NCBI RefSeq assembly: GCF_024764775.1
Contig: NZ_JALIGC010000037.1
Location: 1-64,000 of the forward strand
DNA from: Scandinavium manionii
Lineage (GTDB): Bacteria; Pseudomonadota; Gammaproteobacteria; Enterobacterales; Enterobacteriaceae
Direction of reading: 5' to 3'
DNA: 64,000 nt
Shown here one piece after another: positions 44,193 to 53,721 of this stretch. How positions within the stretch are numbered: the stretch's first letter is position 1; the number at the start of each line of letters is the position of its first letter. The notes below the pieces were generated by a model. The model searched no databases, was not told where the DNA came from, and saw only the letters and a program-made list of their open reading frames with translations. The position numbers and the translations under genes were made by a program.

Positions 44193-45590
44193 GTGTCACT
44201 TTCGCTTTGGCAGCAGTGTCTTGCCCGATTGCAGGATGAGTTACCAGCCACAGAATTCAGCATGTGGATCCGCCCATTGCAGGCGGAGCTGAGCGATAAC
44301 ACGCTGGCATTGTATGCACCAAATCGTTTTGTGCTTGATTGGGTAAGGGATAAATACCTCAATAATATCAATGGACTGTTGAATGATTTCTGCGGTACCG
44401 ACGCCCCGCAACTGCGGTTTGAAGTGGGCGCCAGGCCTGCCACGCAGGTCGCGAGAGAAACCGCGCAGGTTGCCGTTCAGGCACATGCTCAGCAGGTACA
44501 TGCACCGCGTGCCATTCCTCAGGCGCGCCAGGGCTGGGATAACGTTCCCGCGCCGGCAGAACCGTCCTATCGCTCCAACGTAAACGTAAAGCACACATTC
44601 GATAACTTCGTTGAAGGTAAATCGAACCAGTTAGCGCGTGCTGCGGCGCGTCAGGTGGCAGATAACCCTGGCGGCGCATACAACCCATTGTTCCTTTATG
44701 GCGGTACGGGTCTCGGTAAAACGCACCTGTTACACGCTGTCGGTAACGGTATTATTGCCCGTAAACCGAACGCCAAAGTGGTGTACATGCACTCCGAGCG
44801 TTTTGTTCAGGACATGGTCAAAGCCCTGCAGAACAACGCCATCGAAGAGTTCAAACGTTACTACCGTTCCGTTGATGCCCTGCTAATAGATGATATTCAG
44901 TTCTTTGCTAATAAAGAACGATCCCAGGAAGAGTTCTTCCACACATTCAATGCCCTGCTGGAAGGGAATCAACAGATAATCCTGACGTCCGATCGCTATC
45001 CTAAAGAGATCAACGGCGTTGAAGATCGTCTGAAGTCCCGTTTTGGCTGGGGGTTAACCGTTGCGATCGAGCCACCTGAGCTTGAAACGCGCGTGGCGAT
45101 CCTGATGAAAAAGGCCGACGAGAACGACATTCGTCTGCCGGGCGAAGTGGCGTTCTTTATTGCCAAGCGCCTGCGTTCCAACGTGCGTGAACTTGAAGGC
45201 GCACTGAACCGCGTTATCGCCAATGCCAATTTTACCGGCCGTGCCATTACCATTGATTTCGTGCGTGAAGCGCTGCGCGATCTGCTGGCGCTGCAGGAAA
45301 AACTGGTCACCATCGACAATATTCAGAAGACGGTGGCGGAGTACTATAAGATCAAAGTGGCAGATTTGCTGTCCAAGCGTCGTTCCCGCTCTGTGGCGCG
45401 TCCGCGCCAGATGGCGATGGCGCTGGCCAAGGAACTCACCAACCACAGCCTGCCGGAAATTGGCGATGCGTTTGGTGGCCGCGACCACACGACCGTGCTG
45501 CATGCGTGCCGCAAGATCGAGCAGTTGCGTGAAGAAAGCCATGACATCAAAGAAGATTTCTCCAACTTAATCAGAACATTATCTTCGTGA
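44193..45590 (+). CDS. dnaA: chromosomal replication initiator DnaA
   Basis: A 465-aa initiator that binds the boxes in oriC 28 kb away. Domain I (1-86) recruits DnaB and DiaA. Domain II is a variable, Ala/Gln-rich linker (about 87-130). Domain III is the AAA+ ATPase with Walker A GGTGLGKT (170-177) and Walker B LLIDDIQF. Domain IV has the DNA-binding signature SLPEIGDAFGGRDHTTVLHA. The start is GTG at 44193, matching MSLSLWQQCL. It shares a transcript with dnaN, 4 bp downstream. Confidence 0.98.
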   Translation: MSLSLWQQCLARLQDELPATEFSMWIRPLQAELSDNTLALYAPNRFVLDWVRDKYLNNINGLLNDFCGTDAPQLRFEVGARPATQVARETAQVAVQAHAQQVHAPRAIPQARQGWDNVPAPAEPSYRSNVNVKHTFDNFVEGKSNQLARAAARQVADNPGGAYNPLFLYGGTGLGKTHLLHAVGNGIIARKPNAKVVYMHSERFVQDMVKALQNNAIEEFKRYYRSVDALLIDDIQFFANKERSQEEFFHTFNALLEGNQQIILTSDRYPKEINGVEDRLKSRFGWGLTVAIEPPELETRVAILMKKADENDIRLPGEVAFFIAKRLRSNVRELEGALNRVIANANFTGRAITIDFVREALRDLLALQEKLVTIDNIQKTVAEYYKIKVADLLSKRRSRSVARPRQMAMALAKELTNHSLPEIGDAFGGRDHTTVLHACRKIEQLREESHDIKEDFSNLIRTLSS

Positions 45591-45594
45591 CGCT

Positions 45595-46695
45595 ATGAAA
45601 TTTACCGTTGAACGTGAACATTTATTAAAACCGCTGCAGCAGGTAAGTGGCCCATTAGGTGGTCGCCCAACGTTGCCGATTTTGGGTAATTTACTGCTGC
45701 AGGTTGCAGACGGTTCCTTGTCATTGACCGGAACCGACCTTGAAATGGAAATGGTCGCACGCGTCGCGCTGCTTCAGCCGCACGAGCCGGGCGCCACCAC
45801 CGTGCCTGCGCGCAAGTTCTTCGATATTTGCCGTGGCTTGCCAGAAGGGGCTGAAATTGCCGTACAGCTTGAGGGTGACCGCATGTTGGTGCGCTCTGGC
45901 CGTAGCCGTTTCTCTCTTTCTACGCTGCCTGCTGCCGATTTCCCGAACCTCGACGACTGGCAAAGCGAAGTGGAATTCACCGTGGTTCAGGCGACGATGA
46001 AACGCCTGATTGAAGCGACCCAGTTTTCCATGGCGCATCAGGACGTTCGCTACTACTTAAACGGCATGCTGTTCGAAACCGAAGGTGAAGAACTGCGTAC
46101 CGTCGCGACCGACGGCCACCGTCTGGCGGTCTGCTCGATGCCTATCGGTGAAACGTTGCCGAATCATTCGGTGATCGTACCGCGTAAAGGCGTTATCGAG
46201 TTGATGCGTATGCTCGATGGCGGCGACAACCCGATGCGTGTACAGATTGGCAGCAACAACATCCGTGCGCACGTGGGCGATTTCATCTTCACCTCTAAAC
46301 TGGTGGATGGTCGTTTTCCGGACTACCGGCGCGTGTTGCCGAAAAACCCGGACAAACATCTCGATGCGGGCTGTGACATTCTCAAGCAGGCGTTTGCCCG
46401 TGCGGCAATTCTCTCGAACGAGAAATTCCGCGGTGTGCGTCTGTATGTCAGCGAAAATCAGCTGAAAATCACCGCTAACAACCCGGAGCAGGAAGAAGCA
46501 GAAGAAATTCTGGACGTTACCTACGCCGGGACCGAGATGGAAATCGGCTTCAACGTCAGCTACGTACTGGATGTGCTCAATGCACTGAAATGCGAAAACG
46601 TCCGAATTCTGCTGACCGACTCCGTATCTAGCGTGCAGATTGAAGATGCAGCCAGCCAAAGCGCGGCTTACGTTGTTATGCCAATGAGATTGTAA
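45595..46695 (+). CDS. dnaN: DNA polymerase III sliding clamp (beta)
   Basis: A 366-aa clamp subunit; two copies form a ring that tethers polymerases and also drives Hda-dependent DnaA inactivation. Three similar domains can be followed, and the C-terminal pocket sequence AAYVVMPMRL, which binds clamp-binding motifs, is intact. In E. coli the stop overlaps the recF start (TAATG); here recF starts 147 bp later, after an inserted structured segment. Confidence 0.98.
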   Translation: MKFTVEREHLLKPLQQVSGPLGGRPTLPILGNLLLQVADGSLSLTGTDLEMEMVARVALLQPHEPGATTVPARKFFDICRGLPEGAEIAVQLEGDRMLVRSGRSRFSLSTLPAADFPNLDDWQSEVEFTVVQATMKRLIEATQFSMAHQDVRYYLNGMLFETEGEELRTVATDGHRLAVCSMPIGETLPNHSVIVPRKGVIELMRMLDGGDNPMRVQIGSNNIRAHVGDFIFTSKLVDGRFPDYRRVLPKNPDKHLDAGCDILKQAFARAAILSNEKFRGVRLYVSENQLKITANNPEQEEAEEILDVTYAGTEMEIGFNVSYVLDVLNALKCENVRILLTDSVSSVQIEDAASQSAAYVVMPMRL

Positions 46696-46842
46696 TATTT
46701 GAAAAGGGGCTGGTTTACTTGCCATTTCGCCTCCCGGCAGTGCTCGAAATGCTCACGTACTTCGTGTACGCTCCGCTTTCTGCGCGCTGGCGGTAGACGA
46801 ACTGACTGCGCCACACACGCCCCTGGGCTAATGTACTGAGAT
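46696..46842. repeat. 147-bp structured insertion between dnaN and recF
   Basis: Termini GGGGC (46706-46710) and GCCCC (46819-46823) are inverted. A central hairpin CGTAC-TTCGT-GTACG (46755-46769) is flanked by partial complementarity (GAAATG/CGCTTTC, TGCC/GGCA). This layout resembles a non-coding palindromic repeat of the ERIC/REP kind, but the sequence is not ERIC. I believe similar sequence is dispersed in related genomes, which I cannot check here. It breaks dnaN-recF coupling. Confidence 0.55.
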
Positions 46843-47916
46843 ATGTCACTGACGCGCTTGCTTATCAAAGATTTCCGCAACATCGAAAGCGCGGATCTTG
46901 CTTTATCTCCTGGCTTTAACTTTCTGGTCGGCGCCAACGGCAGTGGCAAAACCAGCGTACTGGAAGCCATCTACACGCTCGGCCACGGTCGGGCGTTTCG
47001 CAGTTTGCAACCAGGCCGCGTTATTCGCCACGAGCAGGAATCGTTCATCTTACATGGACGCCTGCAGGGCCAGGAGCGCGAGATCTCGATTGGCCTCACC
47101 AAAGACAAACAGGGCGACAGCAAAGTTCGCATCGACGGCACTGACGGTCACAAGGTGGCCGAACTGGCGCTGCTGATGCCGATGCAGCTCATCACCCCCG
47201 AAGGGTTTACTTTACTCAACGGCGGCCCCAAATACAGAAGAGCCTTCCTCGATTGGGGATGCTTTCACAACGAAGCCGGTTTCTTTACCGCCTGGAGCAA
47301 TCTCAAGCGTTTGCTGAAACAGCGTAACGCTGCATTGCGTCAGGTAACCCGCTACGCGCAGCTGCGTCCGTGGGACATGGAACTTATCCCGCTGGCCGAG
47401 CAAATCAGTCAATGGCGAGCGGAATACAGTGCGGGTATCGCCGAAGATATGGCGGATACCTGCAAACAGTTTCTTCCTGAATTCAGTCTCACTTTTTCTT
47501 TCCAGCGCGGCTGGGAAAAAGAGACCGACTATTCAGAGGTGCTTGAACGGAATTTCGAGCGCGACCGAATGCTGACCTACACCGCCCACGGCCCGCACAA
47601 AGCGGATTTCCGCATACGTGCCGATGGCGCACCGGTGGAGGACACACTGTCGCGCGGGCAGCTCAAACTGCTGATGTGCGCCTTACGTCTGGCGCAAGGT
47701 GAGTTTCTGACCCGTGAAAGCGGGCGGCGCTGCCTGTACCTCATAGATGATTTTGCCTCTGAACTTGATGACGAGCGCCGCGGTCTGCTGGCAAGCAGGC
47801 TCAAAGCGACTGAGTCGCAGGTTTTTGTCAGCGCTATTAGCGCTGAACACGTAATGGACATGTCGGACAAAAATTCGAAGATGTTCAGCGTGGAAAAAGG
47901 TAAAATAACGGATTAA
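46843..47916 (+). CDS. recF: DNA replication and repair protein RecF
   Basis: A 357-aa SMC-like ATPase that, with RecO and RecR, loads RecA at gaps. Walker A GANGSGKT is near residue 30, the signature TLSRGQLKLL near residue 268, and Walker B CLYLIDDFASELD near residue 300. Start ATG 46843 gives the E. coli length and MSLTRLLIKDFRN. No strong Shine-Dalgarno is seen upstream, which matters because coupling to dnaN has been lost. Confidence 0.97.
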   Translation: MSLTRLLIKDFRNIESADLALSPGFNFLVGANGSGKTSVLEAIYTLGHGRAFRSLQPGRVIRHEQESFILHGRLQGQEREISIGLTKDKQGDSKVRIDGTDGHKVAELALLMPMQLITPEGFTLLNGGPKYRRAFLDWGCFHNEAGFFTAWSNLKRLLKQRNAALRQVTRYAQLRPWDMELIPLAEQISQWRAEYSAGIAEDMADTCKQFLPEFSLTFSFQRGWEKETDYSEVLERNFERDRMLTYTAHGPHKADFRIRADGAPVEDTLSRGQLKLLMCALRLAQGEFLTRESGRRCLYLIDDFASELDDERRGLLASRLKATESQVFVSAISAEHVMDMSDKNSKMFSVEKGKITD

Positions 47917-47944
47917 CCCAAGTTTAAATGAGCGAGAAACGTTG

Positions 47945-50359
47945 ATGTCGAATTCTTATGACTCCTCCAGTATCAAAGTCCTGAAAGGGCTGGATGCGGT
48001 GCGTAAGCGCCCGGGTATGTATATCGGCGACACGGATGACGGTACCGGTCTGCACCACATGGTATTCGAGGTTGTGGATAACGCTATCGACGAAGCGCTC
48101 GCGGGTCACTGTAAAGACATCGTTGTCACTATCCACGCCGATAATTCCGTTTCCGTAACGGATGATGGCCGTGGTATTCCGACCGGCATTCACCCGGAAG
48201 AGGGTGTTTCTGCGGCGGAAGTGATCATGACTGTTCTGCACGCAGGCGGTAAATTCGATGACAACTCTTATAAAGTGTCCGGTGGTCTGCACGGCGTGGG
48301 CGTTTCAGTTGTAAACGCCCTGTCGCAGAAGCTGGAACTGGTGATTCGCCGCGAAGGCAAAGTTCACCACCAGATTTATGTCCACGGTGTGCCACAGGCT
48401 CCGTTGGCGGTGACCGGTGATACCGATGTGACCGGGACCCAGGTGCGTTTCTGGCCAAGCCACGAAACCTTCACCAACGTGACTGATTTTGAATATGAAA
48501 TTCTGGCTAAGCGTCTGCGCGAGCTATCGTTCCTGAACTCCGGCGTTTCTATCCGCCTGCGCGACAAGCGTGACGGCAAAGAAGATCATTTCCACTACGA
48601 AGGCGGTATCAAAGCGTTCGTTGAATATCTGAACAAAAATAAAACGCCAATTCACCCGCATATCTTCTATTTCTCCACCGAGAAAGACGGTATTGGCGTT
48701 GAAGTTGCGCTGCAGTGGAACGATGGTTTCCAGGAAAACATCTACTGCTTTACCAACAACATTCCACAGCGCGATGGCGGTACTCACCTTGTCGGTTTCC
48801 GTACGGCGATGACCCGTACGCTGAACGCTTACATGGACAAAGAAGGCTACAGCAAAAAAGCCAAAGTCAGCGCCACCGGTGATGATGCCCGTGAAGGCCT
48901 GATTGCCGTTGTTTCCGTGAAAGTACCCGATCCGAAATTCTCTTCGCAGACCAAAGACAAACTGGTTTCTTCCGAAGTGAAGACTGCGGTTGAGCAGCAG
49001 ATGAACGAATTGCTGGCAGAATACCTGCTGGAAAACCCGTCTGATGCAAAAATCGTTGTTGGCAAAATTATCGATGCGGCACGTGCTCGAGAAGCGGCGC
49101 GTAGAGCCCGTGAAATGACCCGTCGTAAAGGCGCGCTGGACTTAGCAGGCCTGCCGGGCAAACTGGCGGATTGCCAGGAACGCGACCCGGCGCTGTCCGA
49201 ACTGTACCTCGTGGAAGGGGACTCCGCGGGCGGCTCTGCTAAGCAGGGGCGTAACCGTAAGAACCAGGCGATTCTGCCGCTGAAGGGTAAAATCCTCAAC
49301 GTTGAGAAAGCCCGCTTCGACAAAATGCTCTCCTCGCAGGAAGTGGCAACGCTTATCACTGCGCTGGGCTGCGGCATTGGTCGTGACGAATATAACCCGG
49401 ACAAACTGCGCTATCACAGCATCATCATCATGACCGATGCCGATGTCGATGGCTCGCACATCCGTACGCTGCTGTTGACCTTCTTCTATCGTCAGATGCC
49501 TGAAATCGTAGAGCGCGGCCACGTGTATATCGCCCAGCCGCCGCTGTACAAAGTGAAAAAAGGCAAGCAGGAACAGTACATTAAAGACGACGAAGCGATG
49601 GATCAGTATCAGATTTCTATCGCGCTTGATGGTGCAACCCTGCACACTAACGCCAGTGCACCGGCGCTGGCTGGCGAAGCGCTGGAAAAACTGGTGGCAG
49701 AATTCAACGCTGCACAGAAAATGATTGTCCGTATGGAACGTCGCTTCCCGCGTTCACTGCTGAAAGAGTTGGTGTATCAGCCAACGCTGGTTGAAGCCGA
49801 TCTCAGCGATGAACAAAAAGTGACGCGTTGGGTAAATCAGCTGATTACTCAGCTGAACGAAGATGAGCAGCACGGCAGCATGTGGAAGTTTGATGTTCGT
49901 GAGAACACTGAGCAGCATCTGTTTGAGCCAATCATCCGCGTGCGTACTCATGGTGTGGACACTGATTACCCGCTGGATCAGGAGTTTGTGACCGGTGGTG
50001 AATACCGTCGTCTGTACACGCTCGGTGAGAAGCTGCGCGGTCTGATTGAAGAAGACGCGTTCATCGAACGTGGCGAACGCCGTCAGCCGATTACCAGCTT
50101 CGAACAGGCGCTGGAATGGCTGGTGAAAGAGTCCCGTCGTGGTCTGTCTATTCAGCGTTATAAAGGCCTGGGTGAAATGAACCCGGATCAGCTGTGGGAA
50201 ACCACCATGGATCCAGAAAGCCGCCGTATGCTGCGCGTGACCGTCAAAGATGCAATCGCTGCCGACCAGCTGTTCACTACTCTGATGGGTGATGCTGTTG
50301 AACCGCGTCGTGCATTTATCGAAGAAAACGCCCTGAAAGCGGCGAACATCGATATCTAA
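47945..50359 (+). CDS. gyrB: DNA gyrase subunit B
   Basis: An 804-aa GHKL-ATPase subunit of gyrase, which introduces negative supercoils. ATPase domain: VVDNAIDEALAGHC, DDGRGIPTG and GGLHGVG. The TOPRIM domain has VEGDSAGGSAKQGRNRK and TDADVDGSHIRTLLL. The C-terminal part YKGLGEMNPDQLWETTMDP contacts GyrA. The ATG at 47945 was chosen over the TTG just before it. The region normally associated with quinolone and coumarin sensitivity looks wild-type. Confidence 0.98.
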   Translation: MSNSYDSSSIKVLKGLDAVRKRPGMYIGDTDDGTGLHHMVFEVVDNAIDEALAGHCKDIVVTIHADNSVSVTDDGRGIPTGIHPEEGVSAAEVIMTVLHAGGKFDDNSYKVSGGLHGVGVSVVNALSQKLELVIRREGKVHHQIYVHGVPQAPLAVTGDTDVTGTQVRFWPSHETFTNVTDFEYEILAKRLRELSFLNSGVSIRLRDKRDGKEDHFHYEGGIKAFVEYLNKNKTPIHPHIFYFSTEKDGIGVEVALQWNDGFQENIYCFTNNIPQRDGGTHLVGFRTAMTRTLNAYMDKEGYSKKAKVSATGDDAREGLIAVVSVKVPDPKFSSQTKDKLVSSEVKTAVEQQMNELLAEYLLENPSDAKIVVGKIIDAARAREAARRAREMTRRKGALDLAGLPGKLADCQERDPALSELYLVEGDSAGGSAKQGRNRKNQAILPLKGKILNVEKARFDKMLSSQEVATLITALGCGIGRDEYNPDKLRYHSIIIMTDADVDGSHIRTLLLTFFYRQMPEIVERGHVYIAQPPLYKVKKGKQEQYIKDDEAMDQYQISIALDGATLHTNASAPALAGEALEKLVAEFNAAQKMIVRMERRFPRSLLKELVYQPTLVEADLSDEQKVTRWVNQLITQLNEDEQHGSMWKFDVRENTEQHLFEPIIRVRTHGVDTDYPLDQEFVTGGEYRRLYTLGEKLRGLIEEDAFIERGERRQPITSFEQALEWLVKESRRGLSIQRYKGLGEMNPDQLWETTMDPESRRMLRVTVKDAIAADQLFTTLMGDAVEPRRAFIEENALKAANIDI

Positions 50360-50410
50360 GTAAGGTGTTCCCGGTGGCGTTAACGTTTTCCGGGGCGACA
50401 AATTACGTAA

Positions 50411-50442
50411 GCCCGGTGAGCGCTAGCGCCACCGGGCTTTTT
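50411..50442 (+). terminator. gyrB terminator
   Basis: GCCCGGTG-AGCGCTAGCG-CCACCGGGC followed by TTTTT is a long G/C-rich stem with an inner palindrome, 52 bp past gyrB. It ends the dnaA-dnaN-recF-gyrB cluster. Confidence 0.88.
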
Positions 50443-50562
50443 ATTGCTGCAAAAGAGGAATTCCCGCCTCGATCTCTATCCTCCTTTTACCCCGACTCTT
50501 TTGCTGTTTTTTGAGCTAAATCGCGTTAGCATGAGTAAGAACTCACTTATCTCGGGGATCCT

Positions 50563-51375
50563 ATGGCTATCAAACTCATTGCAATCGACATGGACGGAAC
50601 ATTGCTGCTGCCCGACCATACAATTTCTCCGGCGGTTAAACAGGCCATTGCGGCTGCGCGTGAGCGTGGCGTGAAGGTGGTGCTGTGTACCGGTCGCCCG
50701 TATGCAGGTGTTCATAACTACCTGAAAGAGCTGCACATGGAGCAGGAAGGTGATTACTGCATCACCTATAACGGCGCGCTGGTTCAGAAAGCCAGTGATG
50801 GCAGCACGGTGGCGCAAACGGCGCTGAGTTATGACGATTATCGCTACCTGGAACAACTTTCCCGCGATGTGGGTTCTCACTTCCACGCGCTCGACCGCAA
50901 CACGCTGTACACCGCTAACCGTGACATCAGCTACTACACGGTACATGAATCCTATGTCGCCACCATCCCACTGGTATTCTGCGAAGCGGAAAACATGGCG
51001 CGTGATATTCAGCTGCTGAAAGTGATGATGATCGACGAACCCGCCATTCTCGATAAAGCCATCGCCCGCATTCCGGCGGAAGTGAAAGAGAAGTACACCG
51101 TGCTGAAAAGTGCGCCGTACTTCCTCGAAATCCTCGATAAACGCGTCAATAAAGGCACTGGTGTGAAATCTCTGGCCGATGCGTTAGGCATCAAGCCGGA
51201 AGAGGTAATGACTCTCGGCGATCAGGAAAATGACATCGCAATGATTGAATACGCCGGTATGGGCGTGGCAATGGAAAACGCCATTCCATCGGTGAAAGAA
51301 GTCGCCAACTTCGTGACTAAATCTAACCTGGAAGATGGCGTTGCCTACGCGATTGAGAAGTTTGTTCTGCAATGA
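50563..51375 (+). CDS. yidA: HAD-superfamily sugar phosphatase YidA
   Basis: A 270-aa Cof-type (HAD-IIB) phosphatase acting broadly on phosphosugars. Motif I is IDMDGTLL with nucleophile Asp9 and acid Asp11; motif II is CTGRPYAG; motif III Lys is in KRVNKGTGVKSL; motif IV is GDQENDIAM. It lies directly after gyrB here, whereas in E. coli yidB is between them and the dgo galactonate operon follows; neither is present. Confidence 0.95.
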   Translation: MAIKLIAIDMDGTLLLPDHTISPAVKQAIAAARERGVKVVLCTGRPYAGVHNYLKELHMEQEGDYCITYNGALVQKASDGSTVAQTALSYDDYRYLEQLSRDVGSHFHALDRNTLYTANRDISYYTVHESYVATIPLVFCEAENMARDIQLLKVMMIDEPAILDKAIARIPAEVKEKYTVLKSAPYFLEILDKRVNKGTGVKSLADALGIKPEEVMTLGDQENDIAMIEYAGMGVAMENAIPSVKEVANFVTKSNLEDGVAYAIEKFVLQ

Positions 51376-51433
51376 TGTAAACAAATAGACTTTGCTATAC
51401 CCTGATGTCACCAACGCGCATCAGGGTATCTTC

Positions 51434-52657
51434 ATGAAACAAATCACCTTCACCTCCCGCCATCACCAGCTCACCAACACCCAAACCTGGACACCGGACA
51501 GCGAATGGCTGGTATTTGATGTACGTCCATCCGGCGCGTCGTTTAGCGGAAAAACCATTGAGCGCGTCAATATCCACAGCGGTGAAACCGACGTGATTTA
51601 TACCGCCCCCGATGGCGCGCATGTTGGCGTGGTAACGGTGCATCCGCAGGACGAACGTTATGTGTTTATTCATGGCCCGGAAAACCCTGATGATTCATGG
51701 CACTACGATTTCCATCACCGCCGTGGCGTGGTGACGTTTCAGGGCGAAACCCAAAATCTTGATGCAATGGATATTACCCCGCCGTTTACGCCGGGTGCGC
51801 TGCGCGGCGGAAGCCACGTCCACGTTTACAGCCCAAATGGCGGGCTGGTCAGCTTCACTTACAACGATCACGTCATGCATGAGCGCGATCCGGCTCTGGA
51901 TTTGCGTAATGTTGGGGTTGCCGCGCCGTATGGGCCGGTCACGCCGCACGGCTTTCATCCGCGCGAATATGCCGGCAGTCATTGGTCGGTTCTGATGAGC
52001 CAGACCACACCGACGCCGCAGCCCGGCAGTGATGAGATTAATCGCGCCTACGAAGAAGGCTGGGTGGGCAATACGCAGCTGGCTTTTATTGGCGACACGC
52101 TGTCGCTGAATGGTGAAAAGGTGCCAGAGCTGTTTATCGTCACACTGCCCACGGACGAAGCGGGCTGGAAGCTAGCGGGTGATGCGCCACTGTGTGGCAC
52201 GGAAAATAGTCTGCCCGCGGCGCCTGCCGGAGTGGTTCAGCGTCGTCTGACGTTCACCCACGACCGCACATATCCCGGCCTGGTTAACGTGCCGCGTCAC
52301 TGGGTGCGCTGTAATCCGCAGGGCAATAGCATTGCGTTTCTGATGCGAGATGATGCAGGCGTGGTGCAACTGTGGCTGATTGCGCCAGAAGGCAGTGGAA
52401 TGCGGCAATTAACGCAGTGCAGCGGAATTCAGTCGGCGTTTAACTGGCATCCGTCAGGCCAGGGCTTAGGATTTGTTCTGGAAGGCAGGATTGCGATGTG
52501 CGATGCCCAGAGCGGAGACATTCGCTTTTTGACGGCCGATCATGAAAATCCGCCGTCAGGCGATGCGGTGGTCTTTTCTCCGAACGGACGGGTGGTTGCC
52601 TGGATGCAGGAAACCCACGGCTATCGTCAGCTATGGGTTACGCAAACAGGCTGCTGA
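51434..52657 (+). CDS. yidR: WD40/TolB-like protein YidR (DUF3748)
   Basis: A 407-aa soluble protein with repeated beta-propeller-like blades (WTPDSEWLVFDVRPSG, VFSPNGRVVAWMQE, NWHPSGQGLGFVLEG), similar to E. coli YidR. No signal peptide is seen, so it is probably cytoplasmic. The function is unknown. The ATG at 51434 was chosen as the family start MKQITF. It converges with yidQ, the stops being one base apart. Confidence 0.88.
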   Translation: MKQITFTSRHHQLTNTQTWTPDSEWLVFDVRPSGASFSGKTIERVNIHSGETDVIYTAPDGAHVGVVTVHPQDERYVFIHGPENPDDSWHYDFHHRRGVVTFQGETQNLDAMDITPPFTPGALRGGSHVHVYSPNGGLVSFTYNDHVMHERDPALDLRNVGVAAPYGPVTPHGFHPREYAGSHWSVLMSQTTPTPQPGSDEINRAYEEGWVGNTQLAFIGDTLSLNGEKVPELFIVTLPTDEAGWKLAGDAPLCGTENSLPAAPAGVVQRRLTFTHDRTYPGLVNVPRHWVRCNPQGNSIAFLMRDDAGVVQLWLIAPEGSGMRQLTQCSGIQSAFNWHPSGQGLGFVLEGRIAMCDAQSGDIRFLTADHENPPSGDAVVFSPNGRVVAWMQETHGYRQLWVTQTGC

Positions 52658-52658
52658 G

Positions 52659-52991
52659 TTACGGAGCGGGCATCGCCGCAGGCGGGATAACGGCGTTCAT
52701 CGCCTGCGTTTGCTGCTCGCTCTTTTCAACCCGAGATCGGACAGAGTTATCTTTGCGGAACAAGTCCCACGGTATCAGCAGCGTATCGGCAACGGCGGTC
52801 AACGGCATATCAAGAGCGACCAGAGATTTGGTCCCCCAGCCTGTCGTTTCATCGCTAAGCATCTCCGCACTGGCACGCGTTCCAGGATACGTCCCTTCTT
52901 TGCCACCAGTGTGAGACATCACGCTGGAGCACCCTGCCAGAACCATCACCCCTGAGTAAAAAACAGGTATCAAAATTAAATTTTTCATCAT
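52659..52991 (-). CDS. yidQ: DUF1375 lipoprotein YidQ
   Basis: A 110-aa lipoprotein: basic N-terminus, hydrophobic core and lipobox LAGC with Cys21 as the lipidation site. The conserved core is SSVMSHTGGKEGTYPGTRAS and, later, IPWDLFRKDNS. Residues after Cys are Ser-Ser, so sorting to the outer membrane is expected. The function is unknown. It is divergent from ibpA across a 309-bp control region. Two ATG codons are adjacent; the first matches the E. coli length. Confidence 0.88.
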   Translation of the reverse strand: MMKNLILIPVFYSGVMVLAGCSSVMSHTGGKEGTYPGTRASAEMLSDETTGWGTKSLVALDMPLTAVADTLLIPWDLFRKDNSVRSRVEKSEQQTQAMNAVIPPAAMPAP

Positions 52992-53165
52992 GCGATATCA
53001 TCATTGTCGGCACGCGAAATGCCTCTCTATCGGGTTATAACGGCCCGCTGATAAAATAAATAGTCCGGAAACGGCGCTCTGTGGCGCTTGTCTCATTTTC
53101 CTTTCCAAAGCTGTACTCCAGTCTAAGCCTTACAGCCGAAAGTGCAAAAAAGTAAGACCGTTAGC

Positions 53166-53194
53166 CTTGATAAACGTTCAAAGGATCCCATTTT
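53166..53194 (+). promoter_or_regulatory. sigma-32 heat-shock promoter of ibpAB
   Basis: CTTGATA (53166-53172) and CCCATTTT (53187-53194), spaced by 14 bp, fit the RpoH consensus. The expected start is near 53202, which leaves a leader of about 100 nt that folds into the thermometer. Confidence 0.8.
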
Positions 53195-53202
53195 AAGAGT
53201 GT

Positions 53203-53300
53203 GACCCGATAACGAACATGCCTGAGGGGTGTTCGGGGCGCGTGACCTGTCCATTGTGGAAGGTCTGTAAATTCTCGCTGATTTCAGGAGCTTTTTTATT
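53203..53300 (+). promoter_or_regulatory. ibpA ROSE-type RNA thermometer
   Basis: The leader forms successive helices: CGAACA/TGTTCG (53213-53235), GACCT/AGGTC (53244-53265), and a short, weak stem that traps AGGAG of the Shine-Dalgarno (GCTGATTTCAGGAGC, 53277-53291). Melting of the last stem on heat shock should expose the ribosome site, as shown for E. coli ibpA. Confidence 0.75.
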
Positions 53301-53714
53301 ATGCGTAACTACGATCTTTCCCCGCTGTATCGTTCCGCGATTGGTTTTGACCGTCTTTTTAATCTGCTCGAAAACAACCAGAGCCAGAGCAACGGCGGAT
53401 ATCCTCCGTATAATGTTGAATTAGTGGACGAAAATCATTATCGCATCGCCATTGCCGTCGCAGGTTTTGCAGAAAGCGAGCTAGATATTACCGCTCAGGA
53501 CAATCTGCTGGTGGTGAAAGGCTCTCACCCTGACGAACAAAAAGAACGTTCTTATCTGTATCAGGGCATCGCCGAACGTAACTTCGAGCGCAAATTCCAG
53601 CTGGCAGAAAATATTCACGTAAAAGGTGCGAACCTGGTGAATGGCCTGCTGTATATCGATTTGGAACGCGTGGTGCCAGAAGCCAATAAACCACGCCGCA
53701 TCGAAATTAATTAA
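53301..53714 (+). CDS. ibpA: small heat-shock protein IbpA
   Basis: A 137-aa alpha-crystallin chaperone that co-aggregates with unfolded proteins and hands them to DnaK/ClpB. The N-terminus MRNYDLSPLYRSAIGFDRLF, alpha-crystallin domain (about 35-125, YPPYNVELVDENHYRIAIAV) and C-terminal IEIN (IxI motif) are intact. E. coli IbpA also represses its own translation by binding the leader mRNA. Confidence 0.97.
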   Translation: MRNYDLSPLYRSAIGFDRLFNLLENNQSQSNGGYPPYNVELVDENHYRIAIAVAGFAESELDITAQDNLLVVKGSHPDEQKERSYLYQGIAERNFERKFQLAENIHVKGANLVNGLLYIDLERVVPEANKPRRIEIN

Positions 53715-53721
53715 TTCCGAC

